DNA of 44,476 nucleotides. It comes from Bacillota bacterium. GTDB lineage: Bacteria; Bacillota; Clostridia; Lachnospirales; Lachnospiraceae. Location: NCBI GenBank assembly GCA_023413555.1, contig JAEZPG010000110.1:1-44476 (forward strand), given 5' to 3'. The notes under the pieces were generated by a model, which saw only the letters and a program-made list of their open reading frames with translations, was not told the DNA's origin and did not search any database. The position numbers were made by a program, and so were the translations under genes. Positions 33,076-41,219 of this stretch are shown here, piece by piece (within the stretch, counting starts at the first letter, position 1; the number at the start of each line of letters is the position of its first letter).

Positions 33076-33366
33076 GGTACGACAAATTCTTGTTTATTTA
33101 ATTAACCTTTTTCTTCTCCTTATTTTTTCACTCAAGTATGGTAATTCGCATTTCCTAATATACTTTGCATAAAATCATAATCTAGCCCCTTTTCAAAACA
33201 CCTAGTAGCAAACATATAACGAAATATATGTCGATTATACCTTATATTTCTCTAGGATGTCTGTTCTCTCTATAAAAGAAATATTAAAGCAAGAGTGTGG
33301 CAATTGGCCAGAAACTAAAGAAAAAGGGTAACATTAAAAGCAATTATAAATATAAAAGTACATAGA
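33076..33366. other. intergenic stretch without recognised features
   Basis: AT-rich DNA follows the palindromes. A 24-codon plus-strand frame at 33257-33331 (MSVLSIKEILKQECGNWPET...) has no ribosome binding site. It may be a gene relic or chance. Nothing else is interpretable. Confidence 0.4.
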
Positions 33367-33403
33367 AAAGGTAGATGAACATATGATTCATCTACCTTTA
33401 TTT
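33367..33403 (-). terminator. terminator of the rpsB-tsf operon
   Basis: AAAGGTAGATGAA and TTCATCTACCTTT form a perfect 13-base stem around a 7-base loop. T-rich sequence occurs on both sides (TTTTCTATG on the minus strand). It lies about 60 bases beyond the tsf stop. Confidence 0.85.
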
Positions 33404-33458
33404 TACTAGCTTTTACACAACTTCAAATGCTAAAAGTGAGAACTTATTGCCAAAAAGT

Positions 33459-34370
33459 TTATTGACCCATTTGTCTTGCAACTTCTTCTGCAAAATCCTC
33501 ATTTTTCTTTTCGATACCTTCACCAGTTTCGAAACGTACGAATTTAACAACCTTAAGATCTTTAGATACAGAAGCAATATACTTACCTACTGTCATATCA
33601 CTATCTTTAACGTAAACCTGATCCACTAAGCATACTTCTTTTAATTCCTTGTTAAGACGTCCAACAATCATCTTTTCAATGATGTTTTCTGGCTTATCAG
33701 GATTCTCATTCATAGCCTGAGCTTTTAAAATCTCAGTTTCGTGAGCGATGTAATCTGCAGGAACTTCGTCTCTTGTAACATATTTAGGAGAAATAGCTGC
33801 TACCTGCATAGCTACATTCTTAGCACATTCTTTTGCAGCATCGTTGTATTCGCCTTCAAACTCAACTAATACACCGATTCTTCCGCCGCCATGGATATAG
33901 CTTTCAACAAAACCGTTATCAGCAACGATTTTCTCAAATCTTCTAATATTCATGTTTTCACCTATTACTGCAATCTGAGATGCAAGTTCATCTTTAACAG
34001 ACTTAGAAGTGTCATTTGCCCAAGGCTCACTTAAGAATGCATCGATATCAGCTGCGCTTGTAGCATTTGCCTGAGCAGCAACTGCAGCAACATAATCTCT
34101 GAATTTCTCATTTTTTGCAACAAAGTCAGTTTCAGAGTTAACTTCTACGATAGCAGCAACCTTATTATCTGCAGAGATATTAGTTGCTACAAGTCCTTCA
34201 GCTGCAATACGACCAGCTTTTTTTGCTGCCTTTGCAAGACCTTTTTCTCTTAAATACTCTACTGCTTTGTCCATATCTCCATCTGTCTCAGTTAATGCTT
34301 TTTTACAATCCATCATACCTGCGCCAGACAATTCTCTCAATTCTTTAACCATTGATGCTGTAATAGCCAT
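33459..34370 (-). CDS. tsf: translation elongation factor Ts
   Basis: This 303-residue EF-Ts is the nucleotide exchange factor of EF-Tu. The N-terminal UBA-like domain has ITASMVKELRELSGAGMMDCKKAL, and the core motif ETDFVAKNEKFRD is exact. Two dimerisation domains follow, with the family's usual length. It is cotranscribed after rpsB, 60 bases away, as in nearly all bacteria. In Firmicutes pyrH usually follows, but here a terminator and an Xre gene follow instead. GGAGG-type sequence precedes the ATG. Confidence 0.97.
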   Translation of the reverse strand: MAITASMVKELRELSGAGMMDCKKALTETDGDMDKAVEYLREKGLAKAAKKAGRIAAEGLVATNISADNKVAAIVEVNSETDFVAKNEKFRDYVAAVAAQANATSAADIDAFLSEPWANDTSKSVKDELASQIAVIGENMNIRRFEKIVADNGFVESYIHGGGRIGVLVEFEGEYNDAAKECAKNVAMQVAAISPKYVTRDEVPADYIAHETEILKAQAMNENPDKPENIIEKMIVGRLNKELKEVCLVDQVYVKDSDMTVGKYIASVSKDLKVVKFVRFETGEGIEKKNEDFAEEVARQMGQ

Positions 34371-34430
34371 TCTATATACCTCCGTATTCTTTATTTTAAT
34401 GTATTACCTAATCTTAATGTTTGTGTCCAA

Positions 34431-35171
34431 TTATTCAGCTACTGCTTCTGCTTCTTCGCTAACTTCCTCAGTAGCTACGTCCATAGCTTCCCCTTGGTTA
34501 GCTTCGATAACAGCATCTGCCATCTTAGCAACAATTAATTTAACTGCTCTAATTGCATCATCATTACCAGGAATTACATAATCTAATTCTTCTGGATCAC
34601 AGTTAGTATCTGCAATACCGATTAGAGGAATTCCTAATGTGTGAGCTTCTTGTACACAAATTCTTTCTTTCTTAGGATCTACTACGAAGATTGCATCTGG
34701 TACTTCTTTCATTTCCTTGATACCACCAAGGTTCTTTTCAAGTTTTTCCCATTCTTTTTTAAGTTCGATAACTTCTTTCTTAGGAAGCACATCAAAAGTA
34801 CCATCCTGAGACATAGTTTCGATTGCTTTTAAACGTTCAATACGAGTTTGGATAGTTTTAAAGTTAGTTAACATACCACCTAACCATCTCTCGTTAACGT
34901 AGAACATTCCACAACGTTCTGCTTCTGATTTGATTGAATCTTGAGCCTGTTTCTTAGTACCAACAAAAAGAATCTTTCCGCCATCAGCTACAACATCTTT
35001 GATTGCATAATAAGCTTCATCAACCTTACCTACAGATTTCTGTAAGTCGATGATATAGATACCATTTCTTTCTGTGTAGATGTACTCAGCCATCTTAGGG
35101 TTCCATCTTCTTGTTTGGTGACCAAAATGTACACCAGCTTCAAGTAATTGTTTCATTGAAATAACGCTCAT
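34431..35171 (-). CDS. rpsB: 30S ribosomal protein S2
   Basis: This 246-residue S2 of the small subunit has MKQLLEAGVHFGHQTRRWNPKM at the N-terminus and FVGTKKQAQDSI, NERWLGGMLTNFKT and PLIGIADTNCDPEELDYVIPGNDDA in sequence. The acidic tail (EVSEEAEAVAE) is typical. GGAGGT precedes the ATG. It heads the rpsB-tsf operon, with a strong promoter and a structured leader that may allow autoregulation by S2. Confidence 0.97.
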   Translation of the reverse strand: MSVISMKQLLEAGVHFGHQTRRWNPKMAEYIYTERNGIYIIDLQKSVGKVDEAYYAIKDVVADGGKILFVGTKKQAQDSIKSEAERCGMFYVNERWLGGMLTNFKTIQTRIERLKAIETMSQDGTFDVLPKKEVIELKKEWEKLEKNLGGIKEMKEVPDAIFVVDPKKERICVQEAHTLGIPLIGIADTNCDPEELDYVIPGNDDAIRAVKLIVAKMADAVIEANQGEAMDVATEEVSEEAEAVAE

Positions 35172-35273
35172 TGTAATACCTCCATTTGGTTAATCTTCCG
35201 TATGCATCACCTAATTGCTAAAACCTTATTACAGGCACCAAGGCAATCGAATACATACGTGTTTATTGTCAAC
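35172..35273 (-). ncRNA. structured 5' leader of rpsB, probable S2 leader
   Basis: About 100 bases lie between the predicted start site and the rpsB ATG. On the minus strand nested pairs form: CGTATG with CATACG (35254-35259 / 35199-35204), GATTGC with GCAATT (35243-35248 / 35213-35218) and CTT/AAGG at the tip. Ribosomal protein S2 leaders are known in Firmicutes and let S2 repress its own operon. I recognise the layout but could not compare with a covariance model. Confidence 0.6.
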
Positions 35274-35279
35274 AGACCG

Positions 35280-35308
35280 ATTATAGCATACAGACGTAAT
35301 GATTGCAA
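35280..35308 (-). promoter_or_regulatory. promoter of rpsB-tsf
   Basis: On the minus strand TTGCAA, a 17-base spacer and TATAAT give a strong sigma-A promoter, with TATGC before the -10. The predicted start site is near 35273. Confidence 0.8.
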
Positions 35309-35440
35309 GATATTTTGTGATAATTAGACATCTTATTGCGGTTTATCTCTTTCTATTACTTTCTGCTGTAATTTGAAAAACATTTTCATCTTTCTATATT
35401 ACATGAGAAATGTTTCATCTGCCACCTGAAGCAATTTTAA

Positions 35441-35494
35441 AAAACTTGTCCTTGTCACGTGGGCTAGAAAGTCCATGTGACAAAGACAAGTTTT
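35441..35494 (-). terminator. terminator of the flagellar/chemotaxis operon
   Basis: AAAACTTGTC pairs with GACAAGTTTT, and an inner TGTCACGTGG pairs with CCATGTGACA, around a 10-base loop. On the minus strand TTTTAAAATTG follows. It lies about 145 bases after the last gene of the operon and upstream of the rpsB promoter. Confidence 0.85.
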
Positions 35495-35637
35495 GTACCA
35501 AGCGATTTCTGACCGCCGGCTCTTGTATGATAAGTTATTTTTCTTCTTATACAATTCGTTGAGTGCTTTTATTGAAAAAAGTACTTTTCAGATAGTTGAG
35601 TATTGGTAAATCCCAATTCAAACTCAAAATAGATTTA

Positions 35638-35910
35638 CTATTGCGCTCCCTCAGGCTTTGACGATTGTAAAACCTTAGGACTTATTGATGGCTTAGGAGA
35701 GCCTAAGATTTCAGCTACCTTATTATCCAATGGTTCCACTAAACCGTAATCTTTTGCTTTTTGAATAATTTCTTCTTTGGTCATGGAATGATCTGTATCA
35801 CTGATAGGTTCCTTCGCCTTATGAATCGTTACCACAATAATCGTAACGATAATTCCAATTCCCAGTCCACGAAGAAAATATAATATTTTTATCATGTCCG
35901 GTTTTTTCAC
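35638..35910 (-). CDS. small membrane-anchored protein of unknown function
   Basis: This 90-residue protein has one membrane segment near residues 8-28 (ILYFLRGLGIGIIVTIIVV). A short motif EEIIQKAKDYGLVEP (45-59) follows, then a Pro/Ser/Lys-rich tail. I do not recognise the family. It overlaps the preceding gene by 4 bases (its ATG and the previous stop share sequence) and is the last gene of the chemotaxis operon. The conserved-looking KDYGLVEP stretch may bind a partner, but nothing shows which. Confidence 0.7.
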   Translation of the reverse strand: MKKPDMIKILYFLRGLGIGIIVTIIVVTIHKAKEPISDTDHSMTKEEIIQKAKDYGLVEPLDNKVAEILGSPKPSISPKVLQSSKPEGAQ

Positions 35911-36560
35911 TGTGAACCTCCTGTAAATATATTTACTACAAGTTGTACCTCTCCCTGGCCAATATCCAGTTGTTTTGCAATTTCAGGTATTGGTTTTCCC
36001 TGCGTAAACATTTCAAGAATCTGATTTTGCCTAATTTCAAACAACTCATGATTATTTTCCTCATTATAATCTAACATAGCCTGCTCTACCTTAGCTGCCT
36101 GGGAACCTAAAAAACTCATCTCTGGTGAATTCGTCTGTTTTCCATCTTTCTCAATTGCTAAATCTGCATTCTTACTCTGTGCCTGCATTTGATCAGGTGT
36201 TATAATTAGTTGTTTTAATTCTTTTTCTTTGTCGGTCAGCATACCATAGAGAAACACTACTTCTGAATGATTTTTATCAATACGTTCTAAGATCATTTCC
36301 CCGTATTCATTGACACTCATTATTTTCTCATTTGAAAGATGGCAAAGAGAATCGTTAACCGATTCTATGGTAGTTTCCTTTGCCTGCTCTAAATAATCAT
36401 CTATCTCATTTTTTAGTGCTTCCACATTCTCCTTTAGTTCCTTTGGATCTGGATGAATATATGCATTATTATGTTCCACAGCCAGTTTTTCCATTAACAG
36501 AAAGCTGATAAATACTAGCAATGCTCCTATTAATAGCAAAACAACTTCAAATCCACTCAT
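35907..36560 (-). CDS. DUF6115-like protein in the position of swrB
   Basis: This 217-residue protein has an N-terminal membrane anchor (5-25). A long charged coiled-coil-like region follows (35-130). The C-terminal segment QILEMFTQGKPIPEIAKQLDIGQGEVQLVVNIF looks like a small helix-turn-helix of the DUF6115 type. In B. subtilis the slot between sigD and rpsB is held by swrB, also an anchored coiled-coil protein that promotes flagellar basal-body assembly. I infer a similar role by position and layout only, with no sequence comparison made. It overlaps the following gene by four bases. Confidence 0.65.
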   Translation of the reverse strand: MSGFEVVLLLIGALLVFISFLLMEKLAVEHNNAYIHPDPKELKENVEALKNEIDDYLEQAKETTIESVNDSLCHLSNEKIMSVNEYGEMILERIDKNHSEVVFLYGMLTDKEKELKQLIITPDQMQAQSKNADLAIEKDGKQTNSPEMSFLGSQAAKVEQAMLDYNEENNHELFEIRQNQILEMFTQGKPIPEIAKQLDIGQGEVQLVVNIFTGGSQ

Positions 36561-36569
36561 AATTGCTCC

Positions 36570-36887
36570 TTATATTAAAATATCTAACTTATGGCCAAGT
36601 ATATTGCCAGTTTTCTCATTTTTATCATTTTCTTCTTTTTTCTTACCCTGTTTCCCTTGATAGAAGGCACCACTTCCTCCCTTATCATTCGCATCATAAC
36701 GGTACTCTGGTTGATCAGATTTTGCCGATTTTACTGTTTGTTGACTATCATGTTCAATATCCTTTCCATGTCCAACAGCAATTTGTTGACTAACAACTTC
36801 CTGTTTATGAAGTCTTGCAGTACTTTGATTAGATGCTTCCCATGATTTGGGAGCCATTGAAATCATTTCGATTGGTTTAACAGACAT
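36570..36887 (-). CDS. small hydrophilic protein of unknown function
   Basis: This 105-residue, highly polar protein is rich in Lys, Gln, Ser and Asp, with low-complexity KQGKKKEENDKNEK near the C-terminus and a final hydrophobic HKLDILI. It is likely disordered. I do not recognise the family. I chose the ATG at 36887, eight bases after AAAGGAG, over a GTG three codons earlier. It lies between a FapA-like gene and the swrB-position gene, 10-22 bases from each, so it belongs to the operon and may serve motility. Confidence 0.65.
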   Translation of the reverse strand: MSVKPIEMISMAPKSWEASNQSTARLHKQEVVSQQIAVGHGKDIEHDSQQTVKSAKSDQPEYRYDANDKGGSGAFYQGKQGKKKEENDKNEKTGNILGHKLDILI

Positions 36888-36908
36888 CCTAGCCACTCCT
36901 TTCCAGAG

Positions 36909-38510
36909 CTAAATAGGTTTTGAGATAACGTCTTCTCCTTCTTTAAAGAATCTACAATAATGAGTTATATTCTTTACGATAAGAACACAATTGGAGATTA
37001 CAATCTTAACCCCTGGATAAATCTTATCATTTACAATAACAGAACCCGTATTAGCATATAATACATGTTCACTTAGTGTTTCTCTTATACATAGTTTCTC
37101 CTGGGTAACCTTTTCCAACTCTTTTAATCGTGCTGTAACCTGTCTGATAGCCGCTAATTGTTTATTATTTAATTCTAGTCCATTTTTTATCTTGAGTCTA
37201 TAAGCACTTGCAATCTGGCTTAACTGAATAATTTCCTGACTAAGACTTTTTAATTCTAATTCTATAGAGCGATATTGATTCAAAATGGATGGGTCAGTCC
37301 CAACCTCTAGATGAGTAAAAGTGCCCATGGTGGATCCTGCAGTTTTAAATACAATAGATTCCCCTGCCTTTATCTCCCCGCCTACAATGAGACCTCTTTT
37401 TCCCTTTGCCTCAACAGTCTTCTTGGCACTTACCTTACTATGTAAGATAGCCTCAGACAACACACTACCTCCACACTCTACAATTGCGTTCTCAATAAAT
37501 TTAACCGTGACATTATTGCCAGAAATGATAACTCCTTTATTCATACCCTGGATGCCACCTTTGATAATAATAGGTCCTACTGCCTCTAAACGTCCACCTT
37601 CCACAACTCCATCGACAATAATCTGACCTTCTGCTTTTAAGGAAAAGCCTGACGTAACATTTCCTTTTACATGAATATCTCCGCTATACTCTACATCTCC
37701 TGTAGAGGAATCCACATTACCTAAAATCTCATAGATATTAGAAACAAATACCTTATCGTCTACCAGATAAGCATGACCTGAAACTTCAGAGAACATCTTC
37801 ATACCATCTTCTGATATCCGAATATTCTTTCCACATTTTAATTTAGGATTACTAACTTTACCTGAGAGTATCGTCTTACCAGTAACTAACTCTCCATTTT
37901 TACCGGGAACAGCTGGAACTACAGAGGCTAAGAGATCTCCCTCTTTCACATGCTGAATCAAATCTAGTTGATGGTAGTCTACACTTCCATCCTCATTTAT
38001 TTTAGGCTGGGCATTGACATTCGTTTCAAAATGATATTTCACATATCCATTTTGTCCCTGCTCAGCATTTCTTCCTTTTGCCAAAATGATATCTGTGTTA
38101 TAGTGACGGTCATTCAAAAAACTCCTAATCGCCACAATATCAATACAAGCTAAAACTCTGTTCGTTTTTAGAACATCTAAAATTGTTTCCTCAGTTAGCA
38201 TAGTCCCCCCTAGAGAAGGAGGAAAAAAGCGTCCAACTGCTTTTAATTCATCGTGATCGACACTCAAAAGAAGTGTCTCTCCAATTGGATCCATCTTGCC
38301 TTCTTTTAGTTTAATCTCTGTGTTAGGAGTCAGATTTCTACACCCACGCAACACTACCAAAGGATCATACTCTCCTATGTAAATTGCTCGCAAATAACGC
38401 ACTATTTCCTCGTAAGTAATAGCTTTTCCTTCTGCTACCGGTGGGATGATTTTTAAATAGATTCCATCCGTTTTATTAACTAGCTGGCAATATCCGTTGT
38501 ATGCATCCAT
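36909..38510 (-). CDS. FapA family protein (DUF342)
   Basis: This 533-residue protein has the FapA/DUF342 layout: an N-terminal region with EGKAITYEEIVRYL (about 28-41), then a long stretch of beta-strand repeats (about 190-400, with SGHAYLVDDKVFV, GDVEYSGDIHVKGNV and GEIKAGESIVFKTAGS). A coiled coil (about 415-465) and a short beta tail end the protein. FapA-type proteins occur beside flagellar genes in several Firmicutes and proteobacteria. The biochemical role is unclear, with suggested effects on flagellar number or polarity. It follows sigma-28 in the operon, 31 bases away. It is the largest poorly understood protein of this cluster. Confidence 0.8.
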   Translation of the reverse strand: MDAYNGYCQLVNKTDGIYLKIIPPVAEGKAITYEEIVRYLRAIYIGEYDPLVVLRGCRNLTPNTEIKLKEGKMDPIGETLLLSVDHDELKAVGRFFPPSLGGTMLTEETILDVLKTNRVLACIDIVAIRSFLNDRHYNTDIILAKGRNAEQGQNGYVKYHFETNVNAQPKINEDGSVDYHQLDLIQHVKEGDLLASVVPAVPGKNGELVTGKTILSGKVSNPKLKCGKNIRISEDGMKMFSEVSGHAYLVDDKVFVSNIYEILGNVDSSTGDVEYSGDIHVKGNVTSGFSLKAEGQIIVDGVVEGGRLEAVGPIIIKGGIQGMNKGVIISGNNVTVKFIENAIVECGGSVLSEAILHSKVSAKKTVEAKGKRGLIVGGEIKAGESIVFKTAGSTMGTFTHLEVGTDPSILNQYRSIELELKSLSQEIIQLSQIASAYRLKIKNGLELNNKQLAAIRQVTARLKELEKVTQEKLCIRETLSEHVLYANTGSVIVNDKIYPGVKIVISNCVLIVKNITHYCRFFKEGEDVISKPI

Positions 38511-38541
38511 TTAACACACTCCTAAGCTTTCATCTCATCTT

Positions 38542-39309
38542 TTAGAATACACTAAGCAACTCAATATTAGCTCCCAAACGGGATTTCATTTTCTGCAAAG
38601 CCTTCGTATGTAATTGCGATACTCTTGACTCTGAAACTTCTAGTATGTGACTAATTTCTTTTAATGTTAACTCCTCATAGTAATACAATACAATGACTTT
38701 TCTCTCATTTTCTGTCAAAAACTCTAAGGCTGATGCTAACATATCTTTTAACTCTTGCTTCTCTACCACTCTTTCCGGTTGTTCAAACTGTGAACTTCCT
38801 CTTGAATCCATTCGAACTTCACTACCCTGTTCCAAGTATTCATCCAAAGACACTAGATTCATGCTAAAAGTCTGGTTCTGCCACGTCTCTAGTTCTTCCA
38901 TTGTTATGTTTAGTTCTCCTGCCACTTCTTCATCAGTGGCTAGACGTCCCTGTTCTCCCTCGATTTTATGATAGGCTTGTTCCAGCTTCTTTTGCTTCTG
39001 ACGTAGTGTTCTAGGTATCCAATCAAGACGTCTTATCTGATCTAGGATTGCACCTCGAATACGAAGGCTGGCATAGGTCTCAAACTTTACACCTTTCTCA
39101 TAATCAAACTTATCAATAGCGTCAATCAAGCCGAAGGTTCCATAGCCCAACAAATCATCATACTCCACAGTATAGCCTAGATACATACTTAAACGTCCTG
39201 CTACAATCTTGACTAAACTGGCATATTCAATGATAATCTTTTCTCTTACATCAGTTGACTTCCTTTTAGAGTATTCAAGCCACAATTTTCTTCTCTCATC
39301 TTCACTCAT
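38542..39309 (-). CDS. fliA: flagellar sigma factor sigma-28 (SigD/FliA)
   Basis: This 255-residue sigma-70 family factor lacks region 1, like all FliA/SigD proteins. Region 2 has YGTFGLIDAIDKFDYEKGVKFETYAS and RIRGAILDQIRRLDWIPR, exact hallmarks of sigma-28. Region 3 follows (LATDEEVAGELNI), then region 4 (LKEISHILEVSESRVSQLHTKAL). It directs late flagellar and chemotaxis transcription. I chose the ATG at 39309, five bases after GGAGG. In-frame GTG codons upstream are less likely. The anti-sigma factor FlgM is not in this window. It sits within the operon, downstream of cheD, as in Bacillus. Confidence 0.95.
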   Translation of the reverse strand: MSEDERRKLWLEYSKRKSTDVREKIIIEYASLVKIVAGRLSMYLGYTVEYDDLLGYGTFGLIDAIDKFDYEKGVKFETYASLRIRGAILDQIRRLDWIPRTLRQKQKKLEQAYHKIEGEQGRLATDEEVAGELNITMEELETWQNQTFSMNLVSLDEYLEQGSEVRMDSRGSSQFEQPERVVEKQELKDMLASALEFLTENERKVIVLYYYEELTLKEISHILEVSESRVSQLHTKALQKMKSRLGANIELLSVF

Positions 39310-39347
39310 AGCAACCTCCACAAGCACTAGTTACACACATGCACGTC

Positions 39348-39602
39348 CTATTCCTCAATAGAATCCTGTGTTTCTTCAGCCTCTGCCACCCTCTCCTCAT
39401 TCTCTTCCAATATGACGAACTGTTCTTGCAATGTTTTAGTAATTACAAACTTGGCAATACGACCTACTAAGTAAAAGATAATCAGAACCACCAAAATAAT
39501 AATCAAACTACGTATAATTCCAATTCCCTTTACCAAACATACAATACTAGTAACCAGACCTGCTACAAGCATAATGATCGCCGGAATGTATCTTTCCTTC
39601 AT
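39348..39602 (-). CDS. small membrane protein between cheD and sigma-28
   Basis: This 84-residue protein has two hydrophobic segments (about 7-24 and 28-52) and an acidic tail (EENEERVAEAEETQDSIEE). I do not recognise a family. It lies 29 bases after cheD and about 40 bases before fliA, in the same operon. The acidic cytoplasmic tail could meet a motility component, but this is speculation. Confidence 0.7.
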   Translation of the reverse strand: MKERYIPAIIMLVAGLVTSIVCLVKGIGIIRSLIIILVVLIIFYLVGRIAKFVITKTLQEQFVILEENEERVAEAEETQDSIEE

Positions 39603-39631
39603 CGCTATCCCCTTCTTTACGTAAGCATTCT

Positions 39632-40108
39632 TTATATGTATTTCAATGTTTTCCCCACAGACTTAATGATCAATTTCCCTGAATCAGGGTAAAATTCGAT
39701 CGTACGACCATAATTTTCTCCTGTATCTTCAGCTACAATAGGAATACTAAGCTCTTTTAACTGAAGCTTTGTTGCTTCCACATTTTTTTCTCCCACTCTT
39801 AACAAATCACTCGTACTTTGAAAACCAAACATTTGGGCACCGCCTGCAATTTTAGCTATCATCCTGCTTTGTTTAGCTCCCTGCTTCATCATCATATCCA
39901 ATAAAGCTTTGATTCCTGTATCCGCGAATTTGTATTTGTTCTCATTATGAATTATTTTTTTACTGTCAGGAAGCATAATATGTGCCATCCCACCTAGTTG
40001 GATTGTAGAATCAAATAACACAATACCTACGCAGGAGCCAAGGCCTAATGTTGTAATCGCTTCAGGGGCAAAACAGATATTTAAATCTGCCATTCCTACT
40101 CTTACCAT
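39632..40108 (-). CDS. cheD: chemoreceptor glutamine deamidase CheD
   Basis: This 158-residue enzyme deamidates glutamines on chemoreceptors and partners with CheC. The catalytic set is clear: ITTLGLGSCVGIVLFD (Thr20 and Cys26), GGMAHIMLPDS (His) and AKIAGGAQMFG. The length is typical. It lies 13 bases after cheC. CheD binding raises CheC activity in Bacillus and links it to adaptation. The start is at MVRVGMADLN, as in most family members. Confidence 0.95.
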   Translation of the reverse strand: MVRVGMADLNICFAPEAITTLGLGSCVGIVLFDSTIQLGGMAHIMLPDSKKIIHNENKYKFADTGIKALLDMMMKQGAKQSRMIAKIAGGAQMFGFQSTSDLLRVGEKNVEATKLQLKELSIPIVAEDTGENYGRTIEFYPDSGKLIIKSVGKTLKYI

Positions 40109-40121
40109 TGATTTCTTCTCC

Positions 40122-40739
40122 CTACATTCCCAGCGAATTCAAAATCCTTCTATAAGATTCCTCTGTAGGTATCAGAATGAAATACCCATTTACCTCAGCA
40201 TCATCCTCACAAAAATGAGATTGAATCAATAGTGCTTTGTCACCTAATTTCCCAAATTCAATAGCCGGAACGCTTAAAATTGCTCCTGCCATGTCGATGG
40301 CCATATATGGAACAGATGATGTTATACACATGCTTGTCAAAGAAGAAAGACTAGAAAGGTACGCTCCAGCGATTATATTTCCAATTTCATTAAGCGCTGA
40401 TAAATCAATTTCGGTGAAGTCAGAAAAATCATCTAGCTGCTTTCCCATTAAGATGTTAACCAAATAGTGGGCACTTGACTTTTCTAACATAAACATCATC
40501 ATACCTTCAATATCCTCTGATAATGTCAGAAGAATACCTACAACAATTGCTTCTGGACCTCCCACAATGTCTGATAGCTCTCCAATCCCAATTAGTTTTA
40601 CCAAAGGTACACTCATGTCAATTTTGGAGTTTAGCATTTGTGATAATGCAGTAGTTGCATTACCGCTACCAATGTTACCAATCTCTTTTAGCACGTCAAA
40701 TTGAGCGTCATTTAACTGTTCAAAGTTAAACTCTTTCAA
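40122..40739 (-). CDS. cheC: CheY-P phosphatase CheC
   Basis: This 205-residue protein of the CheC/FliY/CheX family removes phosphate from CheY. Two phosphatase motifs, each with E...N spacing, are present: LKEIGNIGSGNATTALSQM near residue 18 and LNEIGNIIAGAYLSSLSSL near 114. Both being intact points to CheC proper rather than CheX. It follows cheW and precedes cheD, the partner that activates it. GGGGGATTAT, a good ribosome binding site, precedes the ATG. Confidence 0.94.
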   Translation of the reverse strand: MKEFNFEQLNDAQFDVLKEIGNIGSGNATTALSQMLNSKIDMSVPLVKLIGIGELSDIVGGPEAIVVGILLTLSEDIEGMMMFMLEKSSAHYLVNILMGKQLDDFSDFTEIDLSALNEIGNIIAGAYLSSLSSLTSMCITSSVPYMAIDMAGAILSVPAIEFGKLGDKALLIQSHFCEDDAEVNGYFILIPTEESYRRILNSLGM

Positions 40740-40750
40740 TATAATCCCCC

Positions 40751-41206
40751 CTATATGTTCTCTTTATCACTTACAATATTGGAGAGATTCAAAAGAGAAA
40801 TCAAGGCATCCTTATACTTACCAATACCACTTAAAAATCTATAATTTTCATTGTTAGGGGTATAGATAACCTTATCTATCTCATTCTCAGTCAAGGTTAC
40901 TACTTCCCTAACTGCATCTACAATAACTCCAATGGCTTCCTTTCCTTCCGGCTTCAAAATAATAATTCGAGTTGTATCTGTATAGGTATCATCCTCTATA
41001 CCAAATTTCAAGCGCAGACTCATAACAGGGACAATTTCCCCTCTTAAATTTAATACACCCTTAAAGTATTTTGGGACTTTTGGAACCCTTGTAATTCTCT
41101 GTAATTTCACAATATTATCTATAAACATGATATCTATTCCGTACTGTTCCTCACCTAGCTTAACTACGATATATTGTTTACCCTCTAAAGCAGTATTTGT
41201 TTCCAT
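40751..41206 (-). CDS. cheW: chemotaxis coupling protein CheW
   Basis: This 151-residue, single SH3-like CheW domain links chemoreceptors to CheA at the membrane-proximal array. YIVVKLGEEQYGIDIMFIDNIVKL at the start, ITRVPKVPKYFKGVLNLRGEIVPVMSLR in the middle, and VIVDAVREVVTL towards the end are diagnostic. Length is normal. It lies between cheA and cheC, 11-13 bases from each. Confidence 0.96.
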   Translation of the reverse strand: METNTALEGKQYIVVKLGEEQYGIDIMFIDNIVKLQRITRVPKVPKYFKGVLNLRGEIVPVMSLRLKFGIEDDTYTDTTRIIILKPEGKEAIGVIVDAVREVVTLTENEIDKVIYTPNNENYRFLSGIGKYKDALISLLNLSNIVSDKENI

Positions 41207-41219
41207 GTTAATTCCCCCT

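Noticed and set aside
33257..33331. 24-codon plus-strand frame between Xre gene and tsf terminator
   Set aside because: It is too short, lacks a ribosome binding site and has no recognised family.
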